The notes under the pieces were generated by a model. It saw nothing but the letters and a program-made list of their open reading frames with translations, had not been told where the DNA came from and searched no databases. Source: Spisula solida (Eukaryota > Mollusca > Bivalvia > Venerida > Mactridae). Taken from it: a DNA stretch of 64,000 nt. Both the position numbers and the translations under genes were made by a program. The stretch spans positions 17,341,322-17,405,321 of the forward strand of contig OX365955.1 of assembly GCA_947247005.1 (NCBI GenBank), read 5' to 3'. This document shows positions 13,201 to 23,055 of this stretch, piece by piece (the stretch's first letter is position 1; every line of letters begins with the position of its first letter).

Positions 13201-14319
13201 CATGTTGATGTTGTACATTATGGTATTCATCGGTGGTGTACATATGTTATTGTTTCAGTTGGACAGATGCTTCTTGACAATAAAATTTCACGTTTTAATT
13301 TTGAATACCACATTGTAGCGGTATTAATATGGAACGTTAAATTGTAATAACTGAAAACAATGAATCATAATGTTGAGGTGGTTTTATTCAGAAGATCATA
13401 CAATTATACTTTATTGGAGAAATGATTAAATATATGTTCCATGTCTCTTTGCCAAATCAATGATTCTAGTTTATCTTTAGACAACAGACATAACTTGTTG
13501 ATTTGTGTCAGTTGTAGTCGTACTTAATACTATTGATATACAATTTATACCAGAGACATATTCCTACTATTATTTATGCATGTTCCAGGAATACTTTATT
13601 GGAATCCTACAGTCCAGGAATTTGAGTTTCATCAACGACAACATGACAGCAGAGGTAATGTGTTTCTCTCTAAAATTCACAAACTCCTAATATATTGTTA
13701 TAATGTTCGTTAGTTATGTGAGTCTGCCATCGGATATCTGAACACATGTTGAGAAATGACGTTAAACCCGAATAAACAAACCTACTTCAATTCGCATGGT
13801 AATGATCACACTTCGTATGGGTGAACAATGTATTCGAGCGATCTATCGATATATTAGCCCAATAGGCTCTACCAGCAACCCGCTATACTGATATTGGAAA
13901 CTAAAACATTGCATTGTCGACGCCTACTGTCCCGTTAATTAAGAGACTAATTAATATGGTGATGCAGTGGTCGAGGTCTCTATTACGGTGTAAAACAATT
14001 ATAAAGGCCTATCCAGACATCTATAATTTCAATGCTAAACTAAAAATACATAACCTGTTCAGACAATGGTTGTAATATTTTGTGTTCAAATAAAACGAAA
14101 TGTAACCCTAACATTATCCTAACTGGACAGTATGTGTTAATGCTTATTATTTCTTCCTTTCAGAAATTTGCCGACATCAGAATCAAAAGACTCCTCGCCG
14201 AAAACATACAGGCGTTCGCTGATGACTTTGACTCGCTTCCAGACGCCCCATCTAACAGACACAATGTTAAAAGTGGGAAGATGTGTATTTGTCAGCAACT
14301 GGAACAAGATTTAGTATAA
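1277..14319 (+). CDS. TIR domain protein with two predicted membrane segments (7 exons)
   Basis: Predicted exons are 1277-1739, 7604-7654, 8113-8237, 9390-9671, 11339-11443, 13589-13654 and 14164-14319; all phases join to give 415 residues. The start has a good context (aaaATGG). Residues 26-150 form a TIR domain: box 1 FFVSYS (27-32), box 2 RDFQPG (59-64, the RDxxPG form of TLR and MyD88 adaptors) and WCKYE (94-98), whose Glu98 falls where TIR NADases carry their catalytic Glu. Exon 4 codes for two hydrophobic segments, about 247-265 and 280-303. The C-terminal 110 residues match nothing I know. TIR domains either assemble signalling complexes or cleave NAD; which applies here cannot be told. 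There is no signal peptide, so both the TIR and the tail are probably cytosolic. An AATAAA overlaps the stop codon (14319-14324). The weakest junction is the exon 5 donor (gtatcc). The TIR exon is certain; the full model is likely. Confidence 0.8.
2510..2770 (+). repeat. Tandem 'aggtcaaaggtcaaggtca' repeat, about 115-bp units
   Basis: Two successive units share the order: 'cgttcaa' start, 'taggatcttcaaact', 'cagcaacagta', 'ctattgattttgaggtcag', 'taggtcaaaggtcaaggtca', 'ctttaccatttc'. A third unit lies at 3770-3935. The third unit is separated from the first two by about 1 kb of later insertion, including the element at 2917-3620. Confidence 0.7.
2866..2891. repeat. 26-bp perfect palindrome
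   Basis: The 26 bases read the same on both strands, centred on ACATGT at 2878/2879, with half-site 'attatgtaataca'. The palindrome lies 22 bp left of the TTAA of the element at 2917. It may be part of an older insertion or a cruciform-prone site; no known protein site is claimed. Confidence 0.7.
2917..3620. mobile_element. Non-autonomous element with TTAA target duplication (piggyBac-like)
   Basis: The left end reads TTAA then CTAGAGGCCCT; the right end reads AGGGCCTCTAG then TTAA. The 11-bp terminal inverted repeats are perfect and are bracketed by TTAA at 2913-2916 and 3621-3624, the target used by piggyBac-type transposases. The 704-bp interior is AT-rich and has no long open frame, so it would need a transposase supplied elsewhere. 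PiggyBac ends usually begin with CCC, which this one does not, so the superfamily is inferred from the target site only. Confidence 0.65.
3770..3935 (+). repeat. Third unit of the 'aggtcaaaggtca' tandem repeat
   Basis: This is homologous to the units at 2510-2770, with the same order of 'cgttcaatagctcaa', 'cgtaggatcttca', 'agcaacagta' and 'tttgaggtcagtaggtcaaa'. It is cut off from them by inserted DNA. Confidence 0.65.
5320..5610 (+). repeat. Probable dispersed 'ggcgtccgtcatcgtc' repeat
   Basis: The stretch runs from 'tgtctggcgtccgtcatc' through 'ttaaccgattgatggaattt' to 'ctggggtcaaaactgaccc'. I recognise this order from bivalve dispersed repeats, but there is no second copy in the window, so the call rests on memory of the family. 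Confidence 0.35.
6222..7192 (+). repeat. Dispersed repeat with about five 155-bp tandem units
   Basis: It opens with 'cccccgccacgaagtggga' and stacked 'cgtccgtgcgtccgtccg', then about five units near 6322, 6476, 6630, 6787, 6940 and a partial one at 7096. Each unit runs 'ttttaatgcctgggccgaa', 'ttgcatgaaact', 'aataaagacgac', 'gcagaacccacattccaac', 'tcaaggtcaaggtcac', 'aatcttacatt'. It ends near 'gcggcgagggattatagcc', partly matching the start. The later units are more diverged. Confidence 0.75.
9038..9207. repeat. 170-bp near-perfect hairpin (foldback) in intron 3 of the TIR gene
   Basis: The left arm, from 'gaaataaactatgaaaacc', is matched almost base for base by the reverse complement of the right arm ending 'ggttttcatagtttatttc'. 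Both arms contain 'gttgtataccggctgttata'. The arms meet around 9120 with almost no loop. I could not identify a clear target-site duplication. It fits a small foldback MITE. Confidence 0.75.
10022..10402. repeat. Interrupted inverted repeat in intron 4 of the TIR gene
   Basis: The outer arms 10022-10074 and 10350-10402 match over about 53 bp ('gaacagcgtaatcga', 'cggtcgagttttccgatga'). A second pair, about 10148-10178 and 10317-10347 ('atgctattccacgttgatat'), is contiguous with the outer arm on the right side. On the left side it is separated from the outer arm by about 72 extra bases flanked by 'taaaat' and 'ttaaaaat'. This is one foldback whose left arm later received a small insertion. Confidence 0.65.
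12290..12930. repeat. Dispersed 'ccgagcacag' repeat cluster in intron 5 of the TIR gene
   Basis: 'aaccagccgagcacag', 'cacaaagcacaatgcccaac' and related motifs occur several times. Related copies lie at about 42690-42790 and 58825-58910. The part after 12520 is a more diverged extension with 'ctagttttagctg' motifs. No coding content is evident. Confidence 0.55.
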
Positions 14320-14576
14320 ATAAAGTGTTAGAAGAAAGTGAAGATTGTCGATTTAATGAGATACATTTAATTGTTCTCCGTCGAATGTGCTAGCTTCATC
14401 GATTGCGTCCTTTAGTTTGTTAGTACTGTCTACAGGATTTCCTATTTGGACGGGGATGTGTTTCACTCCTGTCGTTTATACGTGTACAGATCATTTTCTA
14501 ATTGACAGACTGCTAGGATATTCTATGAATATAATTAAAAGAATAGGTACTGACGTTGTTCTTAGTCCTGGTGCTT

Positions 14577-14710
14577 TATTATGCTTGATTATATTGCTTG
14601 TAAATAACACTATTATGTTTGATTATATTGCTTGTAAACAACACTTTATTATGTTTGATTATATTGCTTGTAAACAACACTTTATTTTGTTTGATTATAT
14701 TGCTTGTAAG
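14577..14710 (+). repeat. Four tandem copies of a 34-36-bp unit
   Basis: The core 'gattatattgcttgtaa' recurs at about 14587, 14621, 14657 and 14693. The array is only 250 bp past the end of the TIR gene, and the open frames crossing it on both strands are products of the repetition. Confidence 0.8.
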
Positions 14711-15099
14711 CATGGAAGTTTGAACCAATTGGATGCCTGTTAGAACCAATTCAAAGAATTTGTTCAAACTCAGATAGTAAAACGTCTACCGAAAATCATT
14801 GTTTTTCCCTCTGTCACCTTCTTTCGCGACTTGGGAAGAAGGAAAACAGGCATTAGTACACTGCATATTCAGTCCCTGTTCTGCCGATTATTAATCGGGA
14901 AAATCGCATCGGAAGTGCCAGTCGATTCTAGCTGATGATCGATTATGATTTGCAACCGATGTCCCATCACTACTAGAGCGTAAACAAGGTTTTGATTTGA
15001 TGTGACGTAGTTTTTGACCCCAGATGACCCAGTTACGCACTTTACCTAGATTGCAAACGACAAACATTGTGACCAAGTTTCATATAGATTAGGTAAAAC

Positions 15100-15930
15100 A
15101 TGTTCACGAGGGCTCAGGTGAGCTAAAAACTTGACGGACATCATCACAGTATGAGCGTTCCTATTCATTTAAGTTTCATGAAATCCTACCAGCTATTTAT
15201 AAAGAAATGAATGTGAATGGACGGGCAGAGTGAATTCTTCATTAAATCAAGGGCAATAACTCTAAAGAAAATTGTCCAATAACAAAACTTGACTGGCATC
15301 ATCTTAGTGTGAGCATTCATATTCGTTTTAAGTTTCATGAATTTTACCGGCTAGTTACAAAGAAATGACTAAGAAAGGACGGGCGGAGGTAATTCTTCAA
15401 TACATCAAGGGCAACAACTCAAGAAAATTGACACACAGAATGTGTGTTCATATTCATTTTAAGTTACATGAAATTCTTCCAGCTAATAACAAAGAACTGA
15501 ATGCAAATGGACTGGCGGATGAAATTTTTCAACAAATCAAGGGCAATAACTCTAAGGAAAATTTACCAATAATGAAACTTGACAGTCATCATCACAGTAA
15601 TTGGGTGCTCATATTCATTTTATGTTTCATGAAATTCTACAAGATAGTTACAAAGAAAGGAATGCGAATGGACAGTCAGAGTGAATTATATTAAGGAAAT
15701 ATGACCAACTTAAAAAAACTTGACGGTCATCATGACTTTTTTATTTTAAGTTGCTTAAAAATGTACCAGTTAGTAGAAAAATGGCTGCAGACGGAAGGAC
15801 AGACAGAAATATTTAATAAATCAAGGTAAATGACTGTCAAAGGAAAAACACCTGACAGGCATCATCAAAGTACTGTATAGTTGTTCATATTTATTTTGAT
15901 TAAGTTCCATGAAATTCTACATGCAAGTTA
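15100..15930 (+). repeat. Degenerate tandem repeat, units of about 130-160 bp
   Basis: Successive units share 'caagggcaataactc', 'cttgacnggcatcatc', 'tcatattcattttaagtt' and 'catgaaattctacc', with unit starts near 15248, 15405 and 15536 and weaker ones after that. About five degenerate units are visible. Confidence 0.65.
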
Positions 15931-16071
15931 CAGAGAAATTGCTGTTGATGGCGATGCGTCTTTGTAAGCCGTATGGCCAGTCCACACGCACATTACCCGA
16001 AATGCCGGAGTAAAAGTTAAGCATTACATAAATTCAGTGAGTCACAATGTAACTATATAGACTTCACATAA

Positions 16072-16243
16072 TCTTCCTTTTGGCAAAAATAATCGCGATT
16101 ATTGTACCTAGTTGCTCTATTCGCTTAATGCAGCCACCCCCTGTCAAAAAATATTAGATTCAGAATTTCTCGCACATTTCTGTTAAATTAATTCTGTTAT
16201 ACTGGAAAACGGGTTTTATCCTATGATGTTGATATGGTCAGTG
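16072..16243 (+). repeat. Direct repeat copy A (partner at 17067-17224)
   Basis: Shares with copy B, in order: 'cttttggc', 'aaaataatcgcga', 'ttgtacctagttgctctat', 'atctcgcaca' (with changes), 'ttaattc' and 'gatatggt'. The pair is roughly 1 kb apart in direct orientation. They may be remnants of two dispersed copies or of terminal repeats; nothing coding lies between. Confidence 0.55.
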
Positions 16244-17066
16244 ACAAACCGTATCTGCAGTTATAACTGAACTACCTTTTAGGAGACCCCTAAGGAATCA
16301 AAATGATAATGAGCCAGAATATGGTTTTAAGAACAGTGTGTTTCAGCGCTTTCTTGAATGACGACTAGAGCTGTCATTGATACGACCCAAGGCATATCGA
16401 TGATTCCAATATATAGGAAGACAAGCATCGGGGATACATCGTTATACAGTTACATATATAGACGAACAAGAAACAGGCCTTTCAGTCAATGATCCCTTTT
16501 TAGCCATTCTACACTGTACATGTTGGGTATATATTCAGCTTTGAGATAGCACCTTTGGTTAGAGTTTAGACTTGACCCATTTTTACAAGTTGTGAACTTA
16601 CATTTTAACAGAGGGACTGTTTTGTGCAGGAAAAGGAGGATTTTCGGTGGTTCCATTAATTTCTCCAGGTATCGGTTCTCGATATCGACATTACTCGGTA
16701 AAACCCAATTTTCCGGAACCGGAATTTCACGGTCAGGGGGTTAGCGAGCAATAAGCGGTATATATAGCGGGAGTGTATATTTTTTTCTTTTTTCATCGTT
16801 TAAACATGAAAAACATATAAAACAATTACTGCACATTATCACTAAACATCTTAATTTTTTAAACTTTAGCAAGAATTATCTGAAAAAATGTTCAATATTT
16901 GAAATAATGCATTTTATTCTACACTGTCGCTTTCGAAGCTCGATACCGATGGTTAGAAAATATACGCATTTTTCAAGTTAAACATATTATTGAGGCAAAA
17001 ATATTGTCAGCGAGGTCGTAAAATAATGTTGTCAATGTGTTCAAGTAAGACTTTATTCAAATTCTT

Positions 17067-17224
17067 ATCTTTTGGCTAAAATAATCGCGAGTTTTGTACC
17101 TAGTTGCTCTATACGCTATATCAGTTTCCCCCCTGACGAACATTCGGAACATCTCGCACATTGTCGCTCAATTAATTCCGTAATCCCAGACAACAGGTTT
17201 TAACCAGTAATGTCGATATGGTGA
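17067..17224 (+). repeat. Direct repeat copy B (partner at 16072-16243)
   Basis: Second copy of the roughly 160-bp block described at 16072-16243, diverged at about one base in five by eye. Confidence 0.55.
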
Positions 17225-18030
17225 ATATTCTAAAATGTGAATCGATAATCGATTGGTTAAAAATATTGTTGATACCGCTTAGGTCAATGACAGCTCTTAT
17301 GATGGCATCACACCGGAGGTCACATGGTAGCTACATACTGTAATGGACAGTCACAGCAGAGCGACAGATGAATACCGATCAACACGACAGAAACTTTGTT
17401 AAACGCGGGTCAACCAACACAGACCTTAACTGGATCTGAGGGTTCTGTGAAGGGTCTTGGGACAACTGTCACTTCTTCGGTCTTGTTATGTTCATACTAT
17501 CCACAGACAAAAAGCACCGAGGAATTCATGTTCTTTGTTATATTTTGAGCTTTTTTTTCCAAAAAAACTTTCTTATAAATAATCATAAAAGCACTCATGA
17601 AAAGTTACATTGTTTGCATTTTGGTCAATTCTCATTTTTTCACGGAGATCTGTATTGACAAACCAGCAGTAGACAGTTGTCCTACATTATAAGATCAATT
17701 AACATGGTCATCTAACACAGAATGATTGTTGATAATTAATTCACAATAAATGGTTCGTTGGTTGATTGTTTGTTGTTGACAATTTGGGTACGAACAAATT
17801 TGGATACGCTTCGTTTTTCAAACTCTATGGTGCAAATTAGCATCGAAAGTTGATTTCTTTGTTTACCTACGCTAATTATGTGTATAAAAGACAGTTTTCC
17901 TTGTTTAAAACAAGTACTTTAATCGTATAAGCAGTAACTGTTATTTTAACGATTGTAGGCTGTACTTACTTGACGGCAGACGAATGAAACAACTTCTTCC
18001 GTTTGCGAGGGACAGTCTTAAATGCTAACC

Positions 18031-21000
18031 AGAACAGAACAGAACAGAACTTTATTACACCCAGGTATACATTATACAACATGGGGATATATAACAAACA
18101 TATATACATAAAACAATACGGGCTTCCGGTCATATATACAGGTTGGGGGTGTGGGGGAGATTTCATCATTACAATAACAAGTGTACAATATTACAGATAT
18201 ACATAGTACATTTAAATAACAAAACAAACAATAGCACGTGTTGGCTAGCACGGTCCATTACTAAGTGGGCGTGGCTTCTATATACAAGCGCGATATTTGT
18301 CACGTGATTCCATTCATACACGGTTACCAAGTGAAGTATAACCACTATATACAATATTACTACAATGGTATGAATGTTCTTTGACTGGATATAATTAAGA
18401 TAGAGAAGAATACATCATCATTGCAATATAAAAGGTCGGCATGGGTAGGTAATTTACAATACGTGATTTAACAAAAAGCATATACATGAGAAACAAGTAT
18501 GGAGGCATTAGAATTAATCGTTCTTGAACTGTTTCATTATTATGTCAGCAAACTTACTGATTTTCTTTAATATAGTTACAGACGTTGACATCATAAGGGT
18601 TTTAAATGATATATCGTGTCGGAGAAGTTCAGAGACAATTTGTCTTGATTGATTAAAAAACTGGCAATTTAGGAAATAATGCTCTTCCGTACCCACTGAG
18701 CCACTGTCGCATAGTGGACACAGTCTGTTATTGTATGGTGTACCGTCATATCTACCACATTCTACTGGGAGAGAGTGATTCGCAGTTCTGAATTTAAAAA
18801 GATTAAAGTAATCGTATTCTGTTAGTTTAAGTAGATATGTTTCCAAGAGAGGGTTATCTTTGAAACTTAAGTAGATACTGCCTTTGTTAGAGTTGGAGAG
18901 CTGGGCGTGCCAATTTTGCTTAAATTGGTCAACTAAGGTACGTTTTATTTGCTTATAAAGATCCTTGTTAGTAATAAAAAAATTATTTTCCCATAAGTCT
19001 GGTCGTCCCACTGTGGATAAAATGTCTTTTACTTTATTTAACCACTTGTAATTATTATCTGGTTGATTATACATGTATTTATAAATTTGAAAAGCTAACT
19101 TTTGTTCTTTACCTACTAAAAGGCGGTTCCAGAATGAAATAATTTTGCTATGAACCGTGATAGATTTTGGGTACCTGTCTAGTTCGCCATACAGGAATGA
19201 TATAGGTGTTGAACGTCTCGCTTTAGTGATTTTTCGGAGGAATTGGTTATGCACTTTTTCTAAAATATCTAGATTCTCGAAGCCAAAAATTTCACTTCCG
19301 TACGTTAGTATAGGAAGAACGGTATGATCAAAGAGCTTGATAATAAGGTCAATTGGTAGGTTAGCATTATTTGCTTTTGAGAATAGTAGGTGCATTGCTT
19401 TTGTTGCTTGTTGGGCGACGTGCTTTCTAGCTTTCAGGAATGAGCCATTATTTGAGAAAGTGACTCCTAAGTAATGATATTGATTAGTTATTTCAAGAAG
19501 GGTTTCGCCTAATGTGAATCGATACCTATTTGTCTGACGAGCTCCAAAAATTACTACTTTTGTTTTTGTGCCGTTAACGTTCAAGTGCCAGTTTGTGCAA
19601 TAATTATGAAAAATGTCAAGGCTCGTTTGGAAGTCGGTTTCTGAATTTGATAGTAAAATAGAGTCGTCAGCGTACAGTAAGATCAATAGTTTAAGCCAAA
19701 GTGTTAGATCTAATGGATCTTTAAGCTCTACGCCGACGGAACCATTACTAAACATATGCGATTGCAGATCGTTTAAGAACATAGAAAATAGAACAGGGGA
19801 TAGATTCTCGCCTTGTCTGACACCGATTTCGGATATGAAAGATTCGGATAATTCTCCATTATGTTGGATACATGATTTAATATTTTTGTACATACTTTGA
19901 ATAACGTTAAAGAATTTTCCATTTATAGAATTTTGGATTAGCTTATGCCATAGCCCAGCTCTCCACACCTTGTCAAATGCCTGTGAGAAGTCAATAAAAC
20001 AACAAAAAAGCTTCTGACGTTTCTTTTTTAAAATTTCGACAAGCGCATGTAGAGCAAAAATGTGATCAGTACAGGAGTACCCTGGTCGAAAACCAGCTTG
20101 GTTTTCTTCGAGTATGGTCCACTCGTCTATAAAATTCGTAAGCCTTCTATTCAGGACAGATGTGAATAGTTTCCCAAGACAGCTTAAAATGGTTATAGGT
20201 CTATAATTGCTCGGGTCATTCGGGTTACCTTTGTTTTTATAAATAGGTATAATTATGCCTTCGGACCAAGAGCTAGGGATGAAACCGGTAACTAGTACAG
20301 AGTTGAACAATAATCGGTACACAGGGAGGAATATATTTTTAGTTGATTTTATATGCTCATTGAGGATGTTGTCGTACTGACTTGACGCTTCCGCATTTTT
20401 TAGATTTGATATACATTTGAGGATTTCTGCCTCGGAGATTGGTGAATTCAAAAATAAGTTTGTATTAGGTGGTTGAATAACATTTTCAAATCTGTCATCA
20501 TCGATTGTGTTTTCGTTAACGACCTTGAAGTGTTTAAACATGTCATCGACAGATGGTGTCGGTTGACAAGTTTTTTTTGGTTTAAGGTTATTTAAAAACT
20601 TCCAATATTTTTTTGGATCTTTCGTGTTGAGTTTTCTCAAATTATCGCTATTAGAAAGTTTGTGTTGTTTAATGTAGGTATTCATTGTGCGCTTATATTT
20701 TTTACTTGCGTTTCGTAATCTTACTTTATTATCATCGTTAGGGTTAGCTCGGAAGTTGTCTCTGGCGCTGTGATAATTTTGTCTTGCTTTGTGACATTTC
20801 TTTCCGAACCAGGGTTTATTTTTTTCATTTGAAATCGGTTTATTCATACTACGGTTCGATGTTTGTTTAGGGAAGGTAAGGCGCGTGGCATTATTGAAGA
20901 TTTCCGATAATTGCACGGTTACATGTTCAATAGTGCGTGTGTTAGGCGAGCAGTGGCGTAGCTGGTGTTCAAGGGAGATAACCTTTTCAGTATCAATGTT

Positions 21001-21436
21001 ATCTATGAAATTATTTACTAGATCGTTATTCCATTTGGGTAATCCAGAATGGGTTTTTGGTTGATCCTTTGCGTATTGTATTTTGGGGACGGAAATGGTG
21101 AAGTGTAGTGCATTATGTCCATCAGATAGCAGAGTATCTGTTTGGATTATGCTGAAGTATTTTATAAATTCAAAACATTCAGCAGTTACTAATACATAGT
21201 CTATAACAGATCTATCTCTGAAAGTACACGCACCTATGTTCCTATCACTAGAGAGACGTCCGTTTAAGATAAATAATTTATTGTTTCTACAGGTATCAAT
21301 AAGCCTTAGACCTAGTGTGTTTGTTCTTGTATCAAGTGAATGTCTCTCAAGAGGGATAGATAGGTTTTCAAGAACACTATATTTATTGAAATGGGCTTGT
21401 GAGTCTTCGTCGATATCAAATATGTCGGCGCGCTAG
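18031..21436 (-). mobile_element. Non-LTR retrotransposon (LINE), 5'-truncated
   Basis: A 3.4-kb minus-strand element. Its 3' end has an AATAAA (complement of 18051-18056) followed by four GTTCT pentamers (complement of 18031-18050). A short tandem tail rather than poly(A) is a feature of CR1/L2-type LINEs. The open frame covers the C-terminal part of an AP-type endonuclease and a complete reverse transcriptase. The 5' end is lost near 21436, before the catalytic N-terminal endonuclease motifs. No target-site duplication was found. Confidence 0.9.
18514..21432 (-). CDS. LINE ORF2 fragment: endonuclease C-terminus and reverse transcriptase
   Basis: This frame is open for about 970 codons from just after a TAG (21435-21433) to the stop at 18514. 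The upstream 170 codons end an AP-like endonuclease: RDRSVIDYVLVT and LSDGHNALHFTI correspond to its late Asp and Asp-His motifs. The reverse transcriptase has SNYRPITILSCLGKLF, QAGFRPGYSCTDHIFAL, FIDFSQAFDKVW (first Asp), GVRQGENLSPVLFSMFLNDL and LLYADDSILLS (YADD catalytic pair). Near the C-terminus lies a Cys-His pattern (LCPLCDSGSVGTEEHYFLNC) usual in LINE ORF2 proteins. There are no internal stops, so the copy is young or recently amplified, although it lacks its first part and probably cannot transpose by itself. I place it in the CR1/Jockey group without a finer assignment. Confidence 0.9.
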   Translation of the reverse strand, partial: RADIFDIDEDSQAHFNKYSVLENLSIPLERHSLDTRTNTLGLRLIDTCRNNKLFILNGRLSSDRNIGACTFRDRSVIDYVLVTAECFEFIKYFSIIQTDTLLSDGHNALHFTISVPKIQYAKDQPKTHSGLPKWNNDLVNNFIDNIDTEKVISLEHQLRHCSPNTRTIEHVTVQLSEIFNNATRLTFPKQTSNRSMNKPISNEKNKPWFGKKCHKARQNYHSARDNFRANPNDDNKVRLRNASKKYKRTMNTYIKQHKLSNSDNLRKLNTKDPKKYWKFLNNLKPKKTCQPTPSVDDMFKHFKVVNENTIDDDRFENVIQPPNTNLFLNSPISEAEILKCISNLKNAEASSQYDNILNEHIKSTKNIFLPVYRLLFNSVLVTGFIPSSWSEGIIIPIYKNKGNPNDPSNYRPITILSCLGKLFTSVLNRRLTNFIDEWTILEENQAGFRPGYSCTDHIFALHALVEILKKKRQKLFCCFIDFSQAFDKVWRAGLWHKLIQNSINGKFFNVIQSMYKNIKSCIQHNGELSESFISEIGVRQGENLSPVLFSMFLNDLQSHMFSNGSVGVELKDPLDLTLWLKLLILLYADDSILLSNSETDFQTSLDIFHNYCTNWHLNVNGTKTKVVIFGARQTNRYRFTLGETLLEITNQYHYLGVTFSNNGSFLKARKHVAQQATKAMHLLFSKANNANLPIDLIIKLFDHTVLPILTYGSEIFGFENLDILEKVHNQFLRKITKARRSTPISFLYGELDRYPKSITVHSKIISFWNRLLVGKEQKLAFQIYKYMYNQPDNNYKWLNKVKDILSTVGRPDLWENNFFITNKDLYKQIKRTLVDQFKQNWHAQLSNSNKGSIYLSFKDNPLLETYLLKLTEYDYFNLFKFRTANHSLPVECGRYDGTPYNNRLCPLCDSGSVGTEEHYFLNCQFFNQSRQIVSELLRHDISFKTLMMSTSVTILKKISKFADIIMKQFKND

Positions 21437-22227
21437 CATTCTTACCTCCCCTATCGCGTTTAATGTTTTGTAAGCTAGGCCTTCGGTTATCTCAAGGAAC
21501 ATTTTTAAACATCATTAGAAAATAAAAGATAATTTATTAACAACAAAAATATTTTTAAAATGAGTTTGCCAATTCCATTCACGTCTTCAGAGTACCCCGA
21601 AAAAAACACTTCCGGTACACACAAATCTCAATCGGATAGGGTGACCAAATTTTGGATGGGCTAAAAACTCGCAACACGTACAATGCCGTCTTGGATTTTA
21701 ATGGATTAGAATCCCTATTACAAAGCGTATCAACTGTAAGATTATAGTAATGTTGGAACATACATAGGACTAGGTTATTATCGAGCACGTTTGACCTGTC
21801 GTTAATTAATCCCCGTGTGTTTTCGTTATTATACAGTAAGAATGTTTTGATTAGTTAAAATAGCAACTCTGATTGGACAACGAATATAGTTCGTGCTAGA
21901 TAATGTGGCAGTCGAGTCTATTTCACTACAGGTTTTACACGATATTGATAACAGATTACTTTAAAAGAATGTAATTGTTTGTTGTTTGTGCGTTTCAATA
22001 AATATCATGCAAGTAGAAACTGTTGAAATACTTAATATGGACTAGTGTTCGTTTACTTTTCATTCTAGTATGAATGCCTTGTGCAGCTAATCCTTTACCG
22101 TCCTTTCAACGACGAAATTTAACATTTAAACATAGGCAGTTACCCAGGCCGTTAAATTGGTTGGCCTTATCGTCATGCTTGACTAATTGCAATATAATGT
22201 TAGCACTAAATAATTGTAATTAGTTAT
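21437..22227. other. Intergenic DNA, no gene seen
   Basis: AT-rich, no recognisable coding frame. It includes a dispersed repeat at 21801-21885 that recurs at 42009-42087. Confidence 0.6.
21801..21885 (+). repeat. Dispersed repeat, copy 1 of 2
   Basis: Shares 'aattaatcc', 'cgtgt', 'cgttatt', 'aagaatg', 'ttagttaaaa' and 'gattggacaa', in the same order and spacing, with 42009-42087, where the copy lies in the intron between exons 7 and 8 of the MACPF-ApeC gene. Confidence 0.6.
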
Positions 22228-22670
22228 ATATCGTCGGTTAAATGCCATAAGGGCTCAACAGCATTTTTTAAAGTATTGAGAAAAACAGCTTTGAAGTTTG
22301 GATGCGCATTAAAAATCCAGTTTTTGAGATAATCATATAGAATTTTGCACACACATGTATGTTTGTATGTTTTATTTATATACAAACAAATCAAGTGAAA
22401 AATAGTACAAGTATTGCCATAAAAGGACATTTTTGTTGATGAGCCCTTTTGGCAGTTCAAAAATATAACTTTTAAATGTCAGTAAAATGATGCAAAAAGG
22501 GCTCATCAGAACAGGACCTTATGATAAATAAATGTTTTTGATATATTAACACTGTTTTGGTTTGCATATTTATTGTGTAAATTTGGTAAAGAAGTTTGAC
22601 AAGTCTTCTGCAGTCTTATTGGTACTATATGCGTAATTTCCCACACTCATGACTGTCATTATTACGTTGT

Positions 22671-22919
22671 CTAATTCATATCTGGTAGTGCTAATTGATC
22701 TTTGGCTGCTTTGCTGGTAGAAGGATTTTCATAAAATCTACGGTATATTGCTGGGATTACTAAACAGCAAGAATCACACAAATCCAACAGGTCTTTCTTC
22801 TTGGCTTCGGAAATGTTTTTTTTATACTCGTGGTATATCACATCCAGCAGCAGAATGATGGGCGTCCTCTTATGGATTTTGCTAAATTCTTCATCATAAT
22901 CAACCTTGATCTGAAGTTC
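22671..22919 (-). pseudogene. C-terminal relic of an unidentified transposase-like protein
   Basis: About 82 open codons end in a stop at 22671-22673 and are preceded in frame by a TAA (22922-22920). The peptide is clearly protein-like: it includes KRTPIILLLDVIYHEYKKNI, KKKDLLDLCDSC, IPAIYRRFYENP and AAKDQLALPDMN. I do not recognise the family. Its place inside a terminal-inverted-repeat element, on the same strand as the relic at 24362-24651, suggests the end of the element's transposase. The TAA may be a mutation or intron sequence. Confidence 0.55.
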
Positions 22920-23055
22920 TTATGTGTGTTCCTTTGTTAATTTTAACTTTAGCCAATTGACTTTGTTTCTATCTACGGAAGTTTTGAAATTTTGGTGTGT
23001 GCTTTAAGGTCATGAAATGAATCAAATCTCATTGGGATAACAGTGTTTTTTGTCT

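Larger units (their letters stand above)
14325..18030. other. Intergenic DNA between the TIR gene and the LINE
   Basis: No gene was seen. Apart from the three repeat groups listed separately (14577-14710, 15100-15930 and the pair 16072-16243/17067-17224), the stretch is AT-rich with only short open frames that lack family resemblance. Confidence 0.6.

Noticed and set aside
19613..19900. Plus-strand frame within the LINE
   Set aside because: Antisense shadow of the reverse transcriptase catalytic region.
18022..21440. A 7-mer 'aatgcta' near both ends of the LINE as target duplication
   Set aside because: The two copies are in opposite orientation; a target duplication must be direct.
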